A stretch of 64,000 bases of DNA from Halodesulfovibrio aestuarii (GTDB lineage: Bacteria; Desulfobacterota; Desulfovibrionia; Desulfovibrionales; Desulfovibrionaceae). Below, piece after piece: positions 16,610 to 24,763 of this stretch. A program made the translations under genes and the position numbers. The stretch's first letter is position 1. Each line of letters opens with the position of its first letter. The notes under the pieces were generated by a model. That model did not search any database and was not told where the DNA came from. It was given only the letters and a program-made list of their open reading frames with translations. The DNA is taken from assembly GCF_050571805.1 (NCBI RefSeq), contig NZ_CP192219.1, one strand, 5' to 3'.

Positions 16610-18124
16610 ATGTCATTATTTCTTACAAAAGCCGGGCTTGCCGCATTGGTTGAAGCTGAAGAAAGCGGCACTAAATTACAGGCAACTCATATGGCCTTGG
16701 GTGATGGTCATGGTTCAGTACCTGAGCACACAACAAGCTCGCCTTCGCTCATTAATGAGGTATGGCGGGGCGCATTGCAGTCCATCACCATTAATGAACA
16801 AGGCGATACTGATGCGGGTAAACAAGTTGTATTTGAAGCACATGTGCCTATTAACGCAGGTGGCTGGTATATCCGAGAGGTTGCCTTGTACGCGGGTGAT
16901 GTGCTGCTAGCGATTGGTACACATCCGGTCATGTGGAAGCCAGCGCCGGAAGAACCAACAAAGATGGAGCATGTAATTAAGGCTCCTGTGACGTTTAGTA
17001 ATGCTGATTCGGTATCACTTATTGTCGATCCGGCTGTTGTATTGGCCAGTCAGGCGTTCGTGAAGGATGAGCTAGCAAAGCATGATGGTGACCCTAACGC
17101 GCACTCTGAAATGAAAACGCATATGGAAGATAAAGGCGATCCTCACGGTACTATTCCTGACGGTGGCGAAACAGGACAAGTGCTTCTTAAACAGGAAGAC
17201 GGGAGCCTCGCATGGGGAACAGTTGCAGGTGTTCCTGTCGGTCAATTGTGTTTCTCAACAAACGGCGCGGCTCTCCCCGGTACAGTTCCGGTCAACGTAA
17301 AGCAAAAAGTACGTTGTGACCTGTATCCGCAGTTGTTCGAATGGATGAAGGGCAGCACGTACTTGACCGATGAATCTGCATGGGACGCGGAAGCAACGGC
17401 GCAGGACGGCACATGCGGCAAGTACTGTTGGGATGGTGGGGACTACTTCATTTTGCCATGCTACACCCGCTATTTTGCGGCGGCACATGCTGGTAAAGAG
17501 GCTGGCTCTTGGGATGGAGATGCAATTCGGAACATCACAGGGCGCTGGGAACAGGCAGCAAGTGGACAGTCAACGAAAGGAACGTCGGCGGGCGCAATTA
17601 CAGCTCTTGGCTTGCAACGAGGTCAAGAAGCAGAAGGCTCATCTGGTCCGTTCAACGGTTTTGATTTTGATGCTTCTCGCGAAGTTCCAATAGCCGAAGA
17701 AAATCGCCCAAAAACCTCCTACGTTTTGCCCTGCATTAAAGCGTTTGATGTGCCTATCAATGCCGCTAATGTAGACATTCAGGCATTAGCACAACAGGTG
17801 GCGGCTATTAATGGGAATAAAGTTGACCGTTCCGAGTGGGGGGAAGTTAATAATAAGGTGGATAAAAGCGAGTGGGTGGAGTTGGTGCCAGATAGAGCAT
17901 GGCGGTTTCCAAACGGGCTTATTATCCAAACTGCACCTACAGGGGATATTGCAAATAACTCCGTTATTGCTTTTCCCGTTGCTTTTAACGCACCCCCATT
18001 CTCCGTTGTTCTTGGTGACGGGGCAGGTGCAAACCCTAATGCTGTTCTTTCCTATGACAAGTATTCGTTCAAAGTAAACACGAGTGGGTCTGCTCAAGCA
18101 TATTACTTCGCTATTGGACGTTAG
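16610..18124 (+). CDS. Phage tail fibre protein
   Basis: A 504-residue receptor-binding fibre. The N-terminal domain (FLTKAGLAALVEAEESGTKLQATHMALGDGHGSVPEHTT, EVALYAGDVLLAIGTHPVMWKP) is the collar-attachment module (DUF3751-like). A middle segment carries a tail-collar-like motif (VPVGQLCFSTNGAALPGTVPVN). The last 65 residues (GLIIQTAPTGDIANNSVIAFPVAF to the end) resemble the gp53-like fibre tip. The chaperone gene follows 9 bases later. Confidence 0.88.
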   Translation: MSLFLTKAGLAALVEAEESGTKLQATHMALGDGHGSVPEHTTSSPSLINEVWRGALQSITINEQGDTDAGKQVVFEAHVPINAGGWYIREVALYAGDVLLAIGTHPVMWKPAPEEPTKMEHVIKAPVTFSNADSVSLIVDPAVVLASQAFVKDELAKHDGDPNAHSEMKTHMEDKGDPHGTIPDGGETGQVLLKQEDGSLAWGTVAGVPVGQLCFSTNGAALPGTVPVNVKQKVRCDLYPQLFEWMKGSTYLTDESAWDAEATAQDGTCGKYCWDGGDYFILPCYTRYFAAAHAGKEAGSWDGDAIRNITGRWEQAASGQSTKGTSAGAITALGLQRGQEAEGSSGPFNGFDFDASREVPIAEENRPKTSYVLPCIKAFDVPINAANVDIQALAQQVAAINGNKVDRSEWGEVNNKVDKSEWVELVPDRAWRFPNGLIIQTAPTGDIANNSVIAFPVAFNAPPFSVVLGDGAGANPNAVLSYDKYSFKVNTSGSAQAYYFAIGR

Positions 18125-18133
18125 GAGACAAAC

Positions 18134-18505
18134 ATGAAACGCTATTTTTCTCCAGAAACAAAGAGTTTTTATATTGAAGGTGTTGGTTCTATCCCTGCAG
18201 ATGCAGTGCCTGTTACGCTTGAGCAGCATATAGAGATGCAATCAGCTAAAGAGAACGGAAAAATCATTCAATCTGACGAAAACGGCAAACCCGTTGCCGT
18301 GGAGCCACCTCCCGAGCCAGAGCCCGAACCGCCAACTTATGAGGAATTACGCCAAACAGCTATTCTTGAAAAATGGCCTATGGCGGCACAGCTGGAAGCA
18401 TTGACGGAGGCGGCTGAAGATCCAGCAAGACCTGAAAAGATGAACCAGCTGCTTGCTGACGTTCAAGAGGTTAAAGCCAAATATCCGAAACCAGAGGGCG
18501 AGTAG
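18134..18505 (+). CDS. Putative tail fibre assembly chaperone
   Basis: A 123-residue protein behind the fibre gene: RYFSPETKSFYIEGVGSIPADAVPVT at the start, then QSDENGKPVAVEPPPEPEPEPPTYEELRQ, and a helical C-terminus. The FYIEG.. start, the proline-rich hinge and the YEELRQTAI helix are typical of Mu U/Tfa-like fibre assembly proteins. AGGAG precedes the ATG. It closes the structural operon. Confidence 0.75.
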   Translation: MKRYFSPETKSFYIEGVGSIPADAVPVTLEQHIEMQSAKENGKIIQSDENGKPVAVEPPPEPEPEPPTYEELRQTAILEKWPMAAQLEALTEAAEDPARPEKMNQLLADVQEVKAKYPKPEGE

Positions 18506-18552
18506 TATTTTGTTCTTTGAAAATTGAAAGGGAAGAAAAAGAAAAGGAACAG

Positions 18553-18600
18553 GCGAGGGCGTAAGTACCGCCCCCACTGATGCGGTGTACCAGCACCGCA
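18553..18600 (+). promoter_or_regulatory. Two hairpins before the com-like gene
   Basis: GGGCG paired with CGCCC across six to seven bases, then TGCGGTG paired with CACCGCA across TACCAG, just before the com-like gene. In Mu, Com acts on RNA structure at the mom start, and the right-end genes are tightly controlled. These stems may serve similar control or processing. No promoter is clear in this 125-base gap. Confidence 0.4.
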
Positions 18601-18630
18601 CCACGGCCTCATGAATGGATGGAGCCACCC

Positions 18631-18858
18631 ATGAAGATATACCGCTGCTCCAATTGTCTGATCAGACTAAGGAGCCTTGTATCTAAAGGGCTTACAATTT
18701 GGCAACTCAAAATGAGAAAAGAAATCCGATGCGGTAACTGTAACCGCCTATTAGCGAAAGGCACAGCAACAGACCTTGAAATAAAATGTCCACGTTGCGG
18801 GGCAATTAACCATGTGAGTGACACGAGCACCGAACAGGAACGGCGTGACCGTCCGTAA
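18631..18858 (+). CDS. Com-like zinc-binding translational regulator
   Basis: A 75-residue protein with three CxxC pairs (C6/C9, C34/C37, C53/C56). The C-terminal part, KEIRCGNCNRLLAKG followed by LEIKCPRCGAIN, closely follows Mu Com, a small zinc protein that binds mom mRNA and exposes its ribosome site. The N-terminal IYRCSNCLIRL repeats the first half of that motif, so the protein looks like Com with half a domain duplicated. ATG 18631 has GGAG six bases upstream; ATG 18712 would give a Mu-sized Com without a good site. It heads a coupled gene set ending in modification-type enzymes. Confidence 0.82.
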   Translation: MKIYRCSNCLIRLRSLVSKGLTIWQLKMRKEIRCGNCNRLLAKGTATDLEIKCPRCGAINHVSDTSTEQERRDRP

Positions 18859-18867
18859 GGACAGTGC

Positions 18868-19044
18868 ATGGAGAATAAGACAGAGCTTCCGGAGCTAGCC
18901 CCGGAGGCTCCGGGAAGGCCAAAAGACACCCGGTATAAAGAGCAGTTTGGGGTCATTGTGATCTGCAAAACAGAAGCAGAGCATAAAAAAATGTATGAAC
19001 GCCTGCACGCGCAAGGCTATAAATGTAGGGCGGTACGGACATGA
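18868..19044 (+). CDS. Small protein of the modification cassette, 58 residues
   Basis: A 58-residue open frame, ATG 18868 to TGA 19042-19044, whose stop overlaps the next start (ATGA). It has a proline-rich lead, then a compact alpha/beta segment: YKEQFGVIVICKTEAEHKKM and YERLHAQGYKCRAVRT. The strand-helix-strand look and coupling to both neighbours make it a real gene. I have an impression of similar short proteins near ParB-like or DNA-modification genes, but cannot confirm it. Function unknown. Confidence 0.7.
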   Translation: MENKTELPELAPEAPGRPKDTRYKEQFGVIVICKTEAEHKKMYERLHAQGYKCRAVRT

Positions 19045-20174
19045 AAATAGAAATTACTCATTCATGCCCAAATTATTCATCATACCGCGCTGCCTGTGTG
19101 AAGTCCTTATTTAATGTTGATGCGGGGAATAGCTTCTCATTAATAGCTGACCTGCCAATTGAAGAAGATGGCTGGCAAGTTGGTCTTGTCATCGGTCCTT
19201 CAGGTTCCGGCAAGTCGTCAATCGGAAGCGCGCTTTCCGCGGACGGATTCACAATGCATCAAGAGCGGGCTTGGCCAGACGATGCACCTATTATTGATGT
19301 TATCGCACCGGAGGGTGATTGGCAGGCCGTGACAGGGGCATTGTCCGCTGTAGGGCTAGGAGATGTCCCCGCATGGCTTCGCCCATACCGCGTGCTTTCA
19401 ACAGGCGAAAAGTTCAGAGCGGAGCTTGCACGAATTGTAAGCGAAAAGCCGGAGCGGATCGTTATTGATGAATTTTCCTCGGTTGTAGACCGCCAAATCG
19501 CCAAAGTCGGAGCACACGCCTTTGCCAAGGCATGGCGCAGAACATCAGGCAAGGCCGTATTGCTCTCTTGTCATTATGACATTCTAGAATGGGTGCAACC
19601 CGACTGGGTGTTTGATACGGCAACAGGTAAGTTTTGCCGGAGGTGTCTTCAACGACCACCAATTGAATTGGAAATCAGACAGACAGGCTGGGAATGGTGG
19701 GAGCATTTTGCGCCGCATCATTATTTAAAGCTTCCGCACATGATTGCTGCTACCTGTTACGTTGGCTTTGTGAACGGGGAGCCCGTAGCGCATTTGGCTG
19801 TAAGCACCCGCTCAAGAAATGAAGCCAGAGCATGCCGCTTAGTAGTAATGCCGGAATGGCAGGGCGCGGGTGTAGGGCTACGGTTCCTAAATGCTGTTTG
19901 CGATATGTGGCGAAGGGGTGAGAATAGGTACGAAAGGCCGATGCCTGTTTTGTTTCATACCTCGCATCCCGGACTTGCCGCAGCACTTAGAAGGCAACCT
20001 AAATGGTGTCAGGTGAGCGCAAAGCTATATGGAGCCAATAAAGCCCGGTGTGCTCGTAGCTTAGCAAAAAGCGCTGATCGAAGAGGGAAGAAGAAAACGG
20101 CCATGTCAGGTTACGGCGGGCACTTCAGGGCTGTCCAAGGCTTCCGCTACATGGGGGATATCCCATGCGAGTAA
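19041..20174 (+). CDS. ABC-ATPase/GNAT fusion in the mom position, putative DNA base modification enzyme
   Basis: A 377-residue two-domain protein. Residues 1-205 are an ABC-type ATPase: Walker A GPSGSGKSS (52-60), signature-like LSTGEKFRAELAR (119-131), Walker B RIVIDEFSS (139-147) and a switch histidine in SCHYD (178). A CRRC pair at 199-202 closes this part. Residues 210-377 are GNAT-like, with the acyl-CoA loop in RLVVMPEWQGAGVGLRFLN (266-284) and GYGGHFRAVQGFRYMG near the end. Mu Mom is itself a GNAT-fold enzyme that modifies adenine N6, and this gene occupies the mom place after com. ATPase fusion may drive DNA scanning or base access; that is inference. Confidence 0.78.
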   Translation: MKIEITHSCPNYSSYRAACVKSLFNVDAGNSFSLIADLPIEEDGWQVGLVIGPSGSGKSSIGSALSADGFTMHQERAWPDDAPIIDVIAPEGDWQAVTGALSAVGLGDVPAWLRPYRVLSTGEKFRAELARIVSEKPERIVIDEFSSVVDRQIAKVGAHAFAKAWRRTSGKAVLLSCHYDILEWVQPDWVFDTATGKFCRRCLQRPPIELEIRQTGWEWWEHFAPHHYLKLPHMIAATCYVGFVNGEPVAHLAVSTRSRNEARACRLVVMPEWQGAGVGLRFLNAVCDMWRRGENRYERPMPVLFHTSHPGLAAALRRQPKWCQVSAKLYGANKARCARSLAKSADRRGKKKTAMSGYGGHFRAVQGFRYMGDIPCE

Positions 20175-20752
20175 TCATTATAGGGCAAGGCTGGCTAGCC
20201 GCTGAAGTTCTGAAAGGGATCAGCGCGGTCGAAGGAGTAAAAGTTATTGCGGTCACATCCGAAAGATGCGGTGACCGTTTTGCGAAAGCCGCTAATGATT
20301 TTAATGTGCCATTAATTGCAACGTTGGGAGACTTACCAGACTGCGACGTTATTCTAGCAGCTCATTGTCACCGTTTTGTATCAAGGGTTGTTAGGGATAA
20401 GGCAAAGCATGGTGTATTAGCATACCATCCGTCATTACTCCCTCGGCACCGGGGAAAAGATGCTATTCACTGGACGCTAGCAATGAAAGACTCCATTGCG
20501 GGCGGGACCGTATATAAGGTGGATGATGGAGCAGATACAGGTGAGATCATAGCTCAAGATTGGTGTCACGTTGCGGCGGATGATACCCCTCAATCCCTAT
20601 GGCGTAGAGCACTCGCCCCAATGGGCGTAAGGCTGTTAATTGAAGCCATAACCCAGTTGAAAAATACCGGGCAGTTATCAACTCAAAAACAAGATGAAAG
20701 TTACGCAACATGGGAGCCGTCATTAAGCCGTTTCCAACTCAAATATACATAA
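20165..20752 (+). CDS. Formyltransferase-fold enzyme of the modification cassette
   Basis: A 195-residue single-domain protein of the GART/Fmt formyltransferase fold. It has a Rossmann start (VIIIGQGWLAAEVL), then YHPSLLPRHRGKDAIHW at 87-103 and GGTVYKVDDGADTGEIIAQ at 113-131. The catalytic His (88) and Asp (124) of the family are present, but the Asn two places before the His is Ala (86). PurN, Fmt and ArnA all have Asn there. It overlaps the ATPase/GNAT gene by 10 bases. Canonical Fmt is longer. A folate-dependent or related one-carbon transfer to a modified base or its precursor is my inference. Confidence 0.75.
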   Translation: MRVIIIGQGWLAAEVLKGISAVEGVKVIAVTSERCGDRFAKAANDFNVPLIATLGDLPDCDVILAAHCHRFVSRVVRDKAKHGVLAYHPSLLPRHRGKDAIHWTLAMKDSIAGGTVYKVDDGADTGEIIAQDWCHVAADDTPQSLWRRALAPMGVRLLIEAITQLKNTGQLSTQKQDESYATWEPSLSRFQLKYT

Positions 20753-20756
20753 CTAA

Positions 20757-20795
20757 AAAAGGAGCTTCAGATTTTCACCTGAGGCTCCTTTTTAC
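20757..20795 (+). terminator. Rho-independent terminator after the formyltransferase gene
   Basis: GGAGC-T-TCAG pairs with CTGA-G-GCTCC (one T-G pair), an A-run before and a T-run after. It ends the prophage late transcript just inside the right end. Confidence 0.8.
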
Positions 20796-20806
20796 GAACA
20801 AATTTT

Positions 20807-20846
20807 TTCTCATTTCGAGAGTACAAAATTCTCATTTTGAGTGTCA
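20807..20846 (+). mobile_element. Probable right end of the Mu-like prophage with two transposase-site-like repeats
   Basis: Two copies of TTCTCATTT(C/T)GAG start at 20807 and 20829, exactly 22 bases apart. The second leads to TGTCA ending at 20846. Mu-family right ends carry adjacent 22-bp MuA sites and finish in CA, so 20846 is my predicted last base. The next five bases, GCTTA, would be the target duplication. The left end is outside the window, so this is unproven. Confidence 0.65.
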
Positions 20847-20929
20847 GCTTACAATGGGTATGATTTGACTATTGCGTGATGTACCGCATGGTGACTTGTT
20901 TTCCCCTGCTACTTGAGAAGCGGAGTCGT

Positions 20930-20967
20930 GATATAAAAAAAGCTCACAGCATTTACTGTGAGCTTTA
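20930..20967 (-). terminator. Terminator of the first tRNA-Pro gene
   Basis: AAAGCTCACAG paired with CTGTGAGCTTT and a T-run when read on the minus strand. The same type of hairpin follows each of the four tRNA-Pro genes (about 22018-22050, 22330-22362 and 22644-22673). Confidence 0.8.
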
Positions 20968-20973
20968 AAATCA

Positions 20974-21050
<77 letters not shown>

Positions 21051-21212
21051 TCGCGAAAAAGGTACTAAGGAAAACCTGAGAGACTTGCAAGCAAAAAAAG
21101 CTGAAAAAACAAAATTTATGTAAAAAAAGCTGAACGTTTTGAATTTCAATGTAAAAAGGGAGCGTTCAGTTTGGCGTATCGTATTAATGAGTAATGCTAC
21201 CTGCTGCCTCTG

Positions 21213-21899
21213 CTATCCTAGGAAATGAGCAAAAATTGGCGCAAAGAGGAGAGCGGGAAGCATATTGGTCAGTGAAATTGTGCGGAGCTCAAGCAGGCTG
21301 ATGCCTATCCCGATAATTAGGGCACCACCGGTTGCTGTGAGCTCGGTCATCATACTTTCGGTCATGATTGGTTGCAAGTAGGTGGCGAACTCTGTGAGAC
21401 TCCCCTGATAAAGAAAAACAGGAATGGCTGAAAATAAGACGCCAATGCCGTAGGTGGCGGCAAAAGCCATAGCCGCGAATCCATCAAGGATAGCTTTTGC
21501 AAATAATATGGTGTGCTCGCCGCGGAGCCCCTCTTCAAATGAACCAAGAATTGCCATGGAGCCAATGCAGAAAAGTACGGACGTCGAAACAAAGCCTTCA
21601 GTAAATTTTGAGTTATTCGATTTAACGAGGGTTTTAAGTTTGTCCGCGGCACGCGTCAGCATGTTTTCCAAGTTGAGCAATTCACCTGTGATGGAACCTA
21701 AAAGTACGCTAAAAACGAGAACTAGCAGGTTCTTACTTTGCATCCCCATCTGAACCCCGATGATAAGAACGCACAGACCAAGACCGGAAAATACGATATG
21801 CCGTACCCGCTCAGGCAAACGGCCACCAAGCGCAAGGCCGCATGTACCCCCGATGACGATACAGGCGACGTTGAATAATGATCCAAGAGGAAGAATCAC
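21213..21899 (-). CDS. DUF554 membrane protein
   Basis: A 228-residue integral membrane protein with about six hydrophobic segments. GSLFNVACIVIGGTCGLALGGRLPE at the start, MQSKNLLVLVFSVLLGSITGELL, SVLFCIGSMAILGSFEEGL and a late TGGALIIGIGISLLEL are typical of DUF554 (YdfK/YqgA-like). Function is unknown in the family. It sits alone between tRNA-Pro copies 1 and 2 on the same strand. Confidence 0.88.
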   Translation of the reverse strand: MILPLGSLFNVACIVIGGTCGLALGGRLPERVRHIVFSGLGLCVLIIGVQMGMQSKNLLVLVFSVLLGSITGELLNLENMLTRAADKLKTLVKSNNSKFTEGFVSTSVLFCIGSMAILGSFEEGLRGEHTILFAKAILDGFAAMAFAATYGIGVLFSAIPVFLYQGSLTEFATYLQPIMTESMMTELTATGGALIIGIGISLLELRTISLTNMLPALLFAPIFAHFLG

Positions 21900-22055
21900 A
21901 GTATTAACTCCAACTTGACAAGTTTGTTAATAAAAGGGGTTGATACGATGTATCTTTGCTAAAAGAAAGTGTTATTTGTTGGAAAAATCTATTTTGCGAT
22001 TATGGTTTGAGCACACAAAAAAAGCTCACAGTAAATACTGTGAGCTTTAAAATCA

Positions 22056-22132
<77 letters not shown>

Positions 22133-22367
22133 TCGCGGAAGAGTACTAAGGAAAACTAACACAACTTGCAAGTAAAAAATAAAGAAAAAATCAAATTACT
22201 GTATTCAGAAAGTAGTTTTGATTGCCTCGCAGGAGGAAGGACAGCGTCTGTCTTGTGAGTAGGGCGTGGACTATAGAGAATTGAGGTGAAGAATTGCGCA
22301 GTCGTAAATTTTGTTGTGACTAAAAAAATAAAAAAGCTCACGGCTTTCACCGTGAGCTTAAAATTCG

Positions 22368-22444
<77 letters not shown>

Positions 22445-22678
22445 TCGCGAAAGAGTACTAAGGAAAACTAACACAACTTGCAAGTAAAAAATGGAGAAAA
22501 AATCAAATTATTGTATTTGGGAAGCGTTTTTGATTGAACTGCAGGGGAAATGAAGGGGGGCTGTCTAGGGAACAGTAGACGGGCTATAGAGAATTGAGGT
22601 GAAGAATTACGCAGACGTAAATTTTGTTGTGACTAAAAAATAAAAAAGCTCACGGCTTTCACCGTGAGCTAAAATTCG

Positions 22679-22755
<77 letters not shown>

Positions 22756-22816
22756 TTGCGAAAAAGTGTTTAAGGGAAAGTTTTCTTGCTGGCAAGAGGA
22801 AATTTATAAATTAATG

Positions 22817-23320
22817 TTAAAATTCTATTCCCTTCTGTGCCGGAATGCCTGCTTTGTAATGGTGCTTTATTTCTGTCATCTCGGTAACAAGATCTGCCTC
22901 ATCAATAAGCCATTTGGGAGCATTTCGGCCTGAAAGCACTAAGTGGGTGTCGTTGTTTCTTGCCAGTGCTATTATTTCTTCCAGTTCCTCACGGGTAATA
23001 AGCTTGGCAGAAAGGGCATAGAGCACCTCGTCAAGAATAAGCATATCAACGTCAAGGATGCGCTCTTTTGCCCACCAGATAAGCTTTTCAGAGGTTGCCC
23101 GATGCTTAGCAAATTGTTCAGGTTTGGTGAGGAAACCGTCACCTGGTGCAAAAAAGAGATTTCCCAGCAGCTTGTGTAACATATACTGCTCACCGGCCTG
23201 ACTATCCCGCTTCATAAATTGTCCAAACGCAACGGTATGCTCCTGCCCCAGTGCTCGAATAGCCTGACCGACCGATGCTGTTGTTTTGCCCTTACCGTTT
23301 CCGGTGTTAACGAGAATCAT
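22817..23320 (-). CDS. cobO: Cob(I)yrinic acid a,c-diamide adenosyltransferase (CobO/BtuR type)
   Basis: Adds the adenosyl group from ATP to cob(I)alamin intermediates in coenzyme B12 synthesis. 167 residues from ATG 23320, chosen because GGAG stands five bases upstream. The P-loop is NTGNGKGKTTASVGQAIRA at the N-terminus; later motifs are AFGQFMKR, DMLILDEVLYAL (Walker B) and HLVLSGRNAP, all characteristic of the CobA/CobO/BtuR family. It overlaps the radical SAM gene by 14 bases, so the two are co-translated. Confidence 0.92.
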   Translation of the reverse strand: MILVNTGNGKGKTTASVGQAIRALGQEHTVAFGQFMKRDSQAGEQYMLHKLLGNLFFAPGDGFLTKPEQFAKHRATSEKLIWWAKERILDVDMLILDEVLYALSAKLITREELEEIIALARNNDTHLVLSGRNAPKWLIDEADLVTEMTEIKHHYKAGIPAQKGIEF

Positions 23321-24347
23321 GAGTACTCCATATGCCTGCAATTTTTGCCTTGCAGGTTGGACAGGTTGAATAATCGCCTTTAGCTGCGGTGTAGCCCTTA
23401 CGTGGTATTACAGTGTGACCACATTCAGGACAATGGGTATCGCGTCCGTTGTGTCCTTGCACATTTCCTATGTATACATAATGCAATCCAGCTTTTTTGC
23501 CAATATCAGCGGCTTGTTCTAGCGTTTCCAGTGGAGTTGGAAAGTGGTTCTGCATTTTATATGTTGGATAGAATCGGGAAATGTGCCACGGAGTGTCACT
23601 GCCGAGCTCATCGTTAATAAAACGGGCAATGGTTGTGAGTTCTTTTTTGTTGTCGTTTTCTTCCGGGATGACCAGTGTGGTTACTTCCAGCCACCATCCC
23701 ATATTGCGGATGGTTTTTAAGTTCTGAAGTACGGGGCGGATATGTGCTCCACAAATAGTGTGGTAGAATGACTCTGATGCGGCCTTCAGGTCTATATTGC
23801 AGGCATGGATTAGGTCTTTTAGTTCTGCAAGGCATTCAGGAGACTGGAATCCGTTGGAGACCATAATATTTTTTAAACCATGCTTTATGGCAAGTGCTGC
23901 TGTTTCTGCCATGAGTTCAAAAAAAATGGTTGGTTCAGAGTATGTATAGGCGATAGACTCTGCACCAGATTCAAGTGCCAGCTCGATAATATGTTCAGGC
24001 TTGGTCAGTTGCCCTGTAATGCATCCGGTTAGCCGGGGTGTTGTTGAGAGCGAATAGTTCTGGCAAAATGAACATGACAGGTTGCAGCCCACTGTGCCGA
24101 ACGAGAACGTGTTTGTTCCGGGAAGAAAGTGGTACAGCGGTTTTTTCTCAACAGGATCTAAGTTGGCGGCCGCTACTTTATCGAACACAAGAGTAAACAG
24201 TTTACCATTTATGTTTTTACGTACACCACAGATTCCGGTATGATCCGGTGCAATATTGCAAAAGTGGCTGCAAAGTCTGCACTGAACGTTGGTAGGTGCA
24301 GAATCTTCCGACTTACCTAGAGGTCTCCATAGTCTCGCAAGGTGCAT
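23307..24347 (-). CDS. amrS: AmmeMemoRadiSam-type radical SAM enzyme (AmrS)
   Basis: A 346-residue radical SAM protein. An N-terminal cysteine cluster (VQCRLCSHFCNIAPDHTGICGVR) precedes the radical SAM motif CNLSCSFCQNYS. YTYSEPTIFFELM, NIMVSNGF and ACNIDLKA follow, and a C-terminal zinc-ribbon pair (HCPECGHTV, TCPTCKAKIAG). This layout is the AmrS/PflX-like group found with Memo and AMMECR1 proteins; those partners are not adjacent. Substrate unknown. It is the middle gene of a three-gene minus-strand run. Confidence 0.85.
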   Translation of the reverse strand: MHLARLWRPLGKSEDSAPTNVQCRLCSHFCNIAPDHTGICGVRKNINGKLFTLVFDKVAAANLDPVEKKPLYHFLPGTNTFSFGTVGCNLSCSFCQNYSLSTTPRLTGCITGQLTKPEHIIELALESGAESIAYTYSEPTIFFELMAETAALAIKHGLKNIMVSNGFQSPECLAELKDLIHACNIDLKAASESFYHTICGAHIRPVLQNLKTIRNMGWWLEVTTLVIPEENDNKKELTTIARFINDELGSDTPWHISRFYPTYKMQNHFPTPLETLEQAADIGKKAGLHYVYIGNVQGHNGRDTHCPECGHTVIPRKGYTAAKGDYSTCPTCKAKIAGIWSTHDSR

Positions 24348-24353
24348 AGTAAC

Positions 24354-24674
24354 CTACTTTTTGTATTTTGAGATGTCTGGTTTTAATTCAATAATGATCG
24401 GGTACTGACCACTAGTGTATTTATTACAATCATTCTCTTTTTGTTTTTGCGGTTTCACTTGCATGATTCTATCACCACTTGGAGAGTCTTCTTTGATAAT
24501 GATGTCTGGAGAATCTGTTCCAATGACTCTGTCTTGTCTGTGTTCTTTAGAAATATTTTTGGCAAAAGTGGGGGAAGGGGCAAGTATTATTGCACATATT
24601 GCAACTGTAAAGAGCGTGTAAAACGCGTTTTTTGGTATGAATGAGGAAATCGTTGTAATTGAGATGTGGTGCAT
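24354..24674 (-). CDS. Small exported protein of unknown function
   Basis: 106 residues. A signal peptide is clear: hydrophobic FYTLFTVAICAIILAPSPTFA with probable cleavage after TFA. The mature part is short, charged and contains repeated lysines (VKPQKQKENDCNKYT) and one cysteine. GGGAG precedes the ATG. It ends 6 bases before the AmrS gene, so it may be co-transcribed. Family not recognised. Confidence 0.65.
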   Translation of the reverse strand: MHHISITTISSFIPKNAFYTLFTVAICAIILAPSPTFAKNISKEHRQDRVIGTDSPDIIIKEDSPSGDRIMQVKPQKQKENDCNKYTSGQYPIIIELKPDISKYKK

Positions 24675-24763
24675 GTGTTTCTCCCTTGCTCTTTATTTCG
24701 TAAAAGCCTATGTACGGGCTTCCCGAAGGATCTTGTTATCATACTAGTATCAAGGAGCAGATA

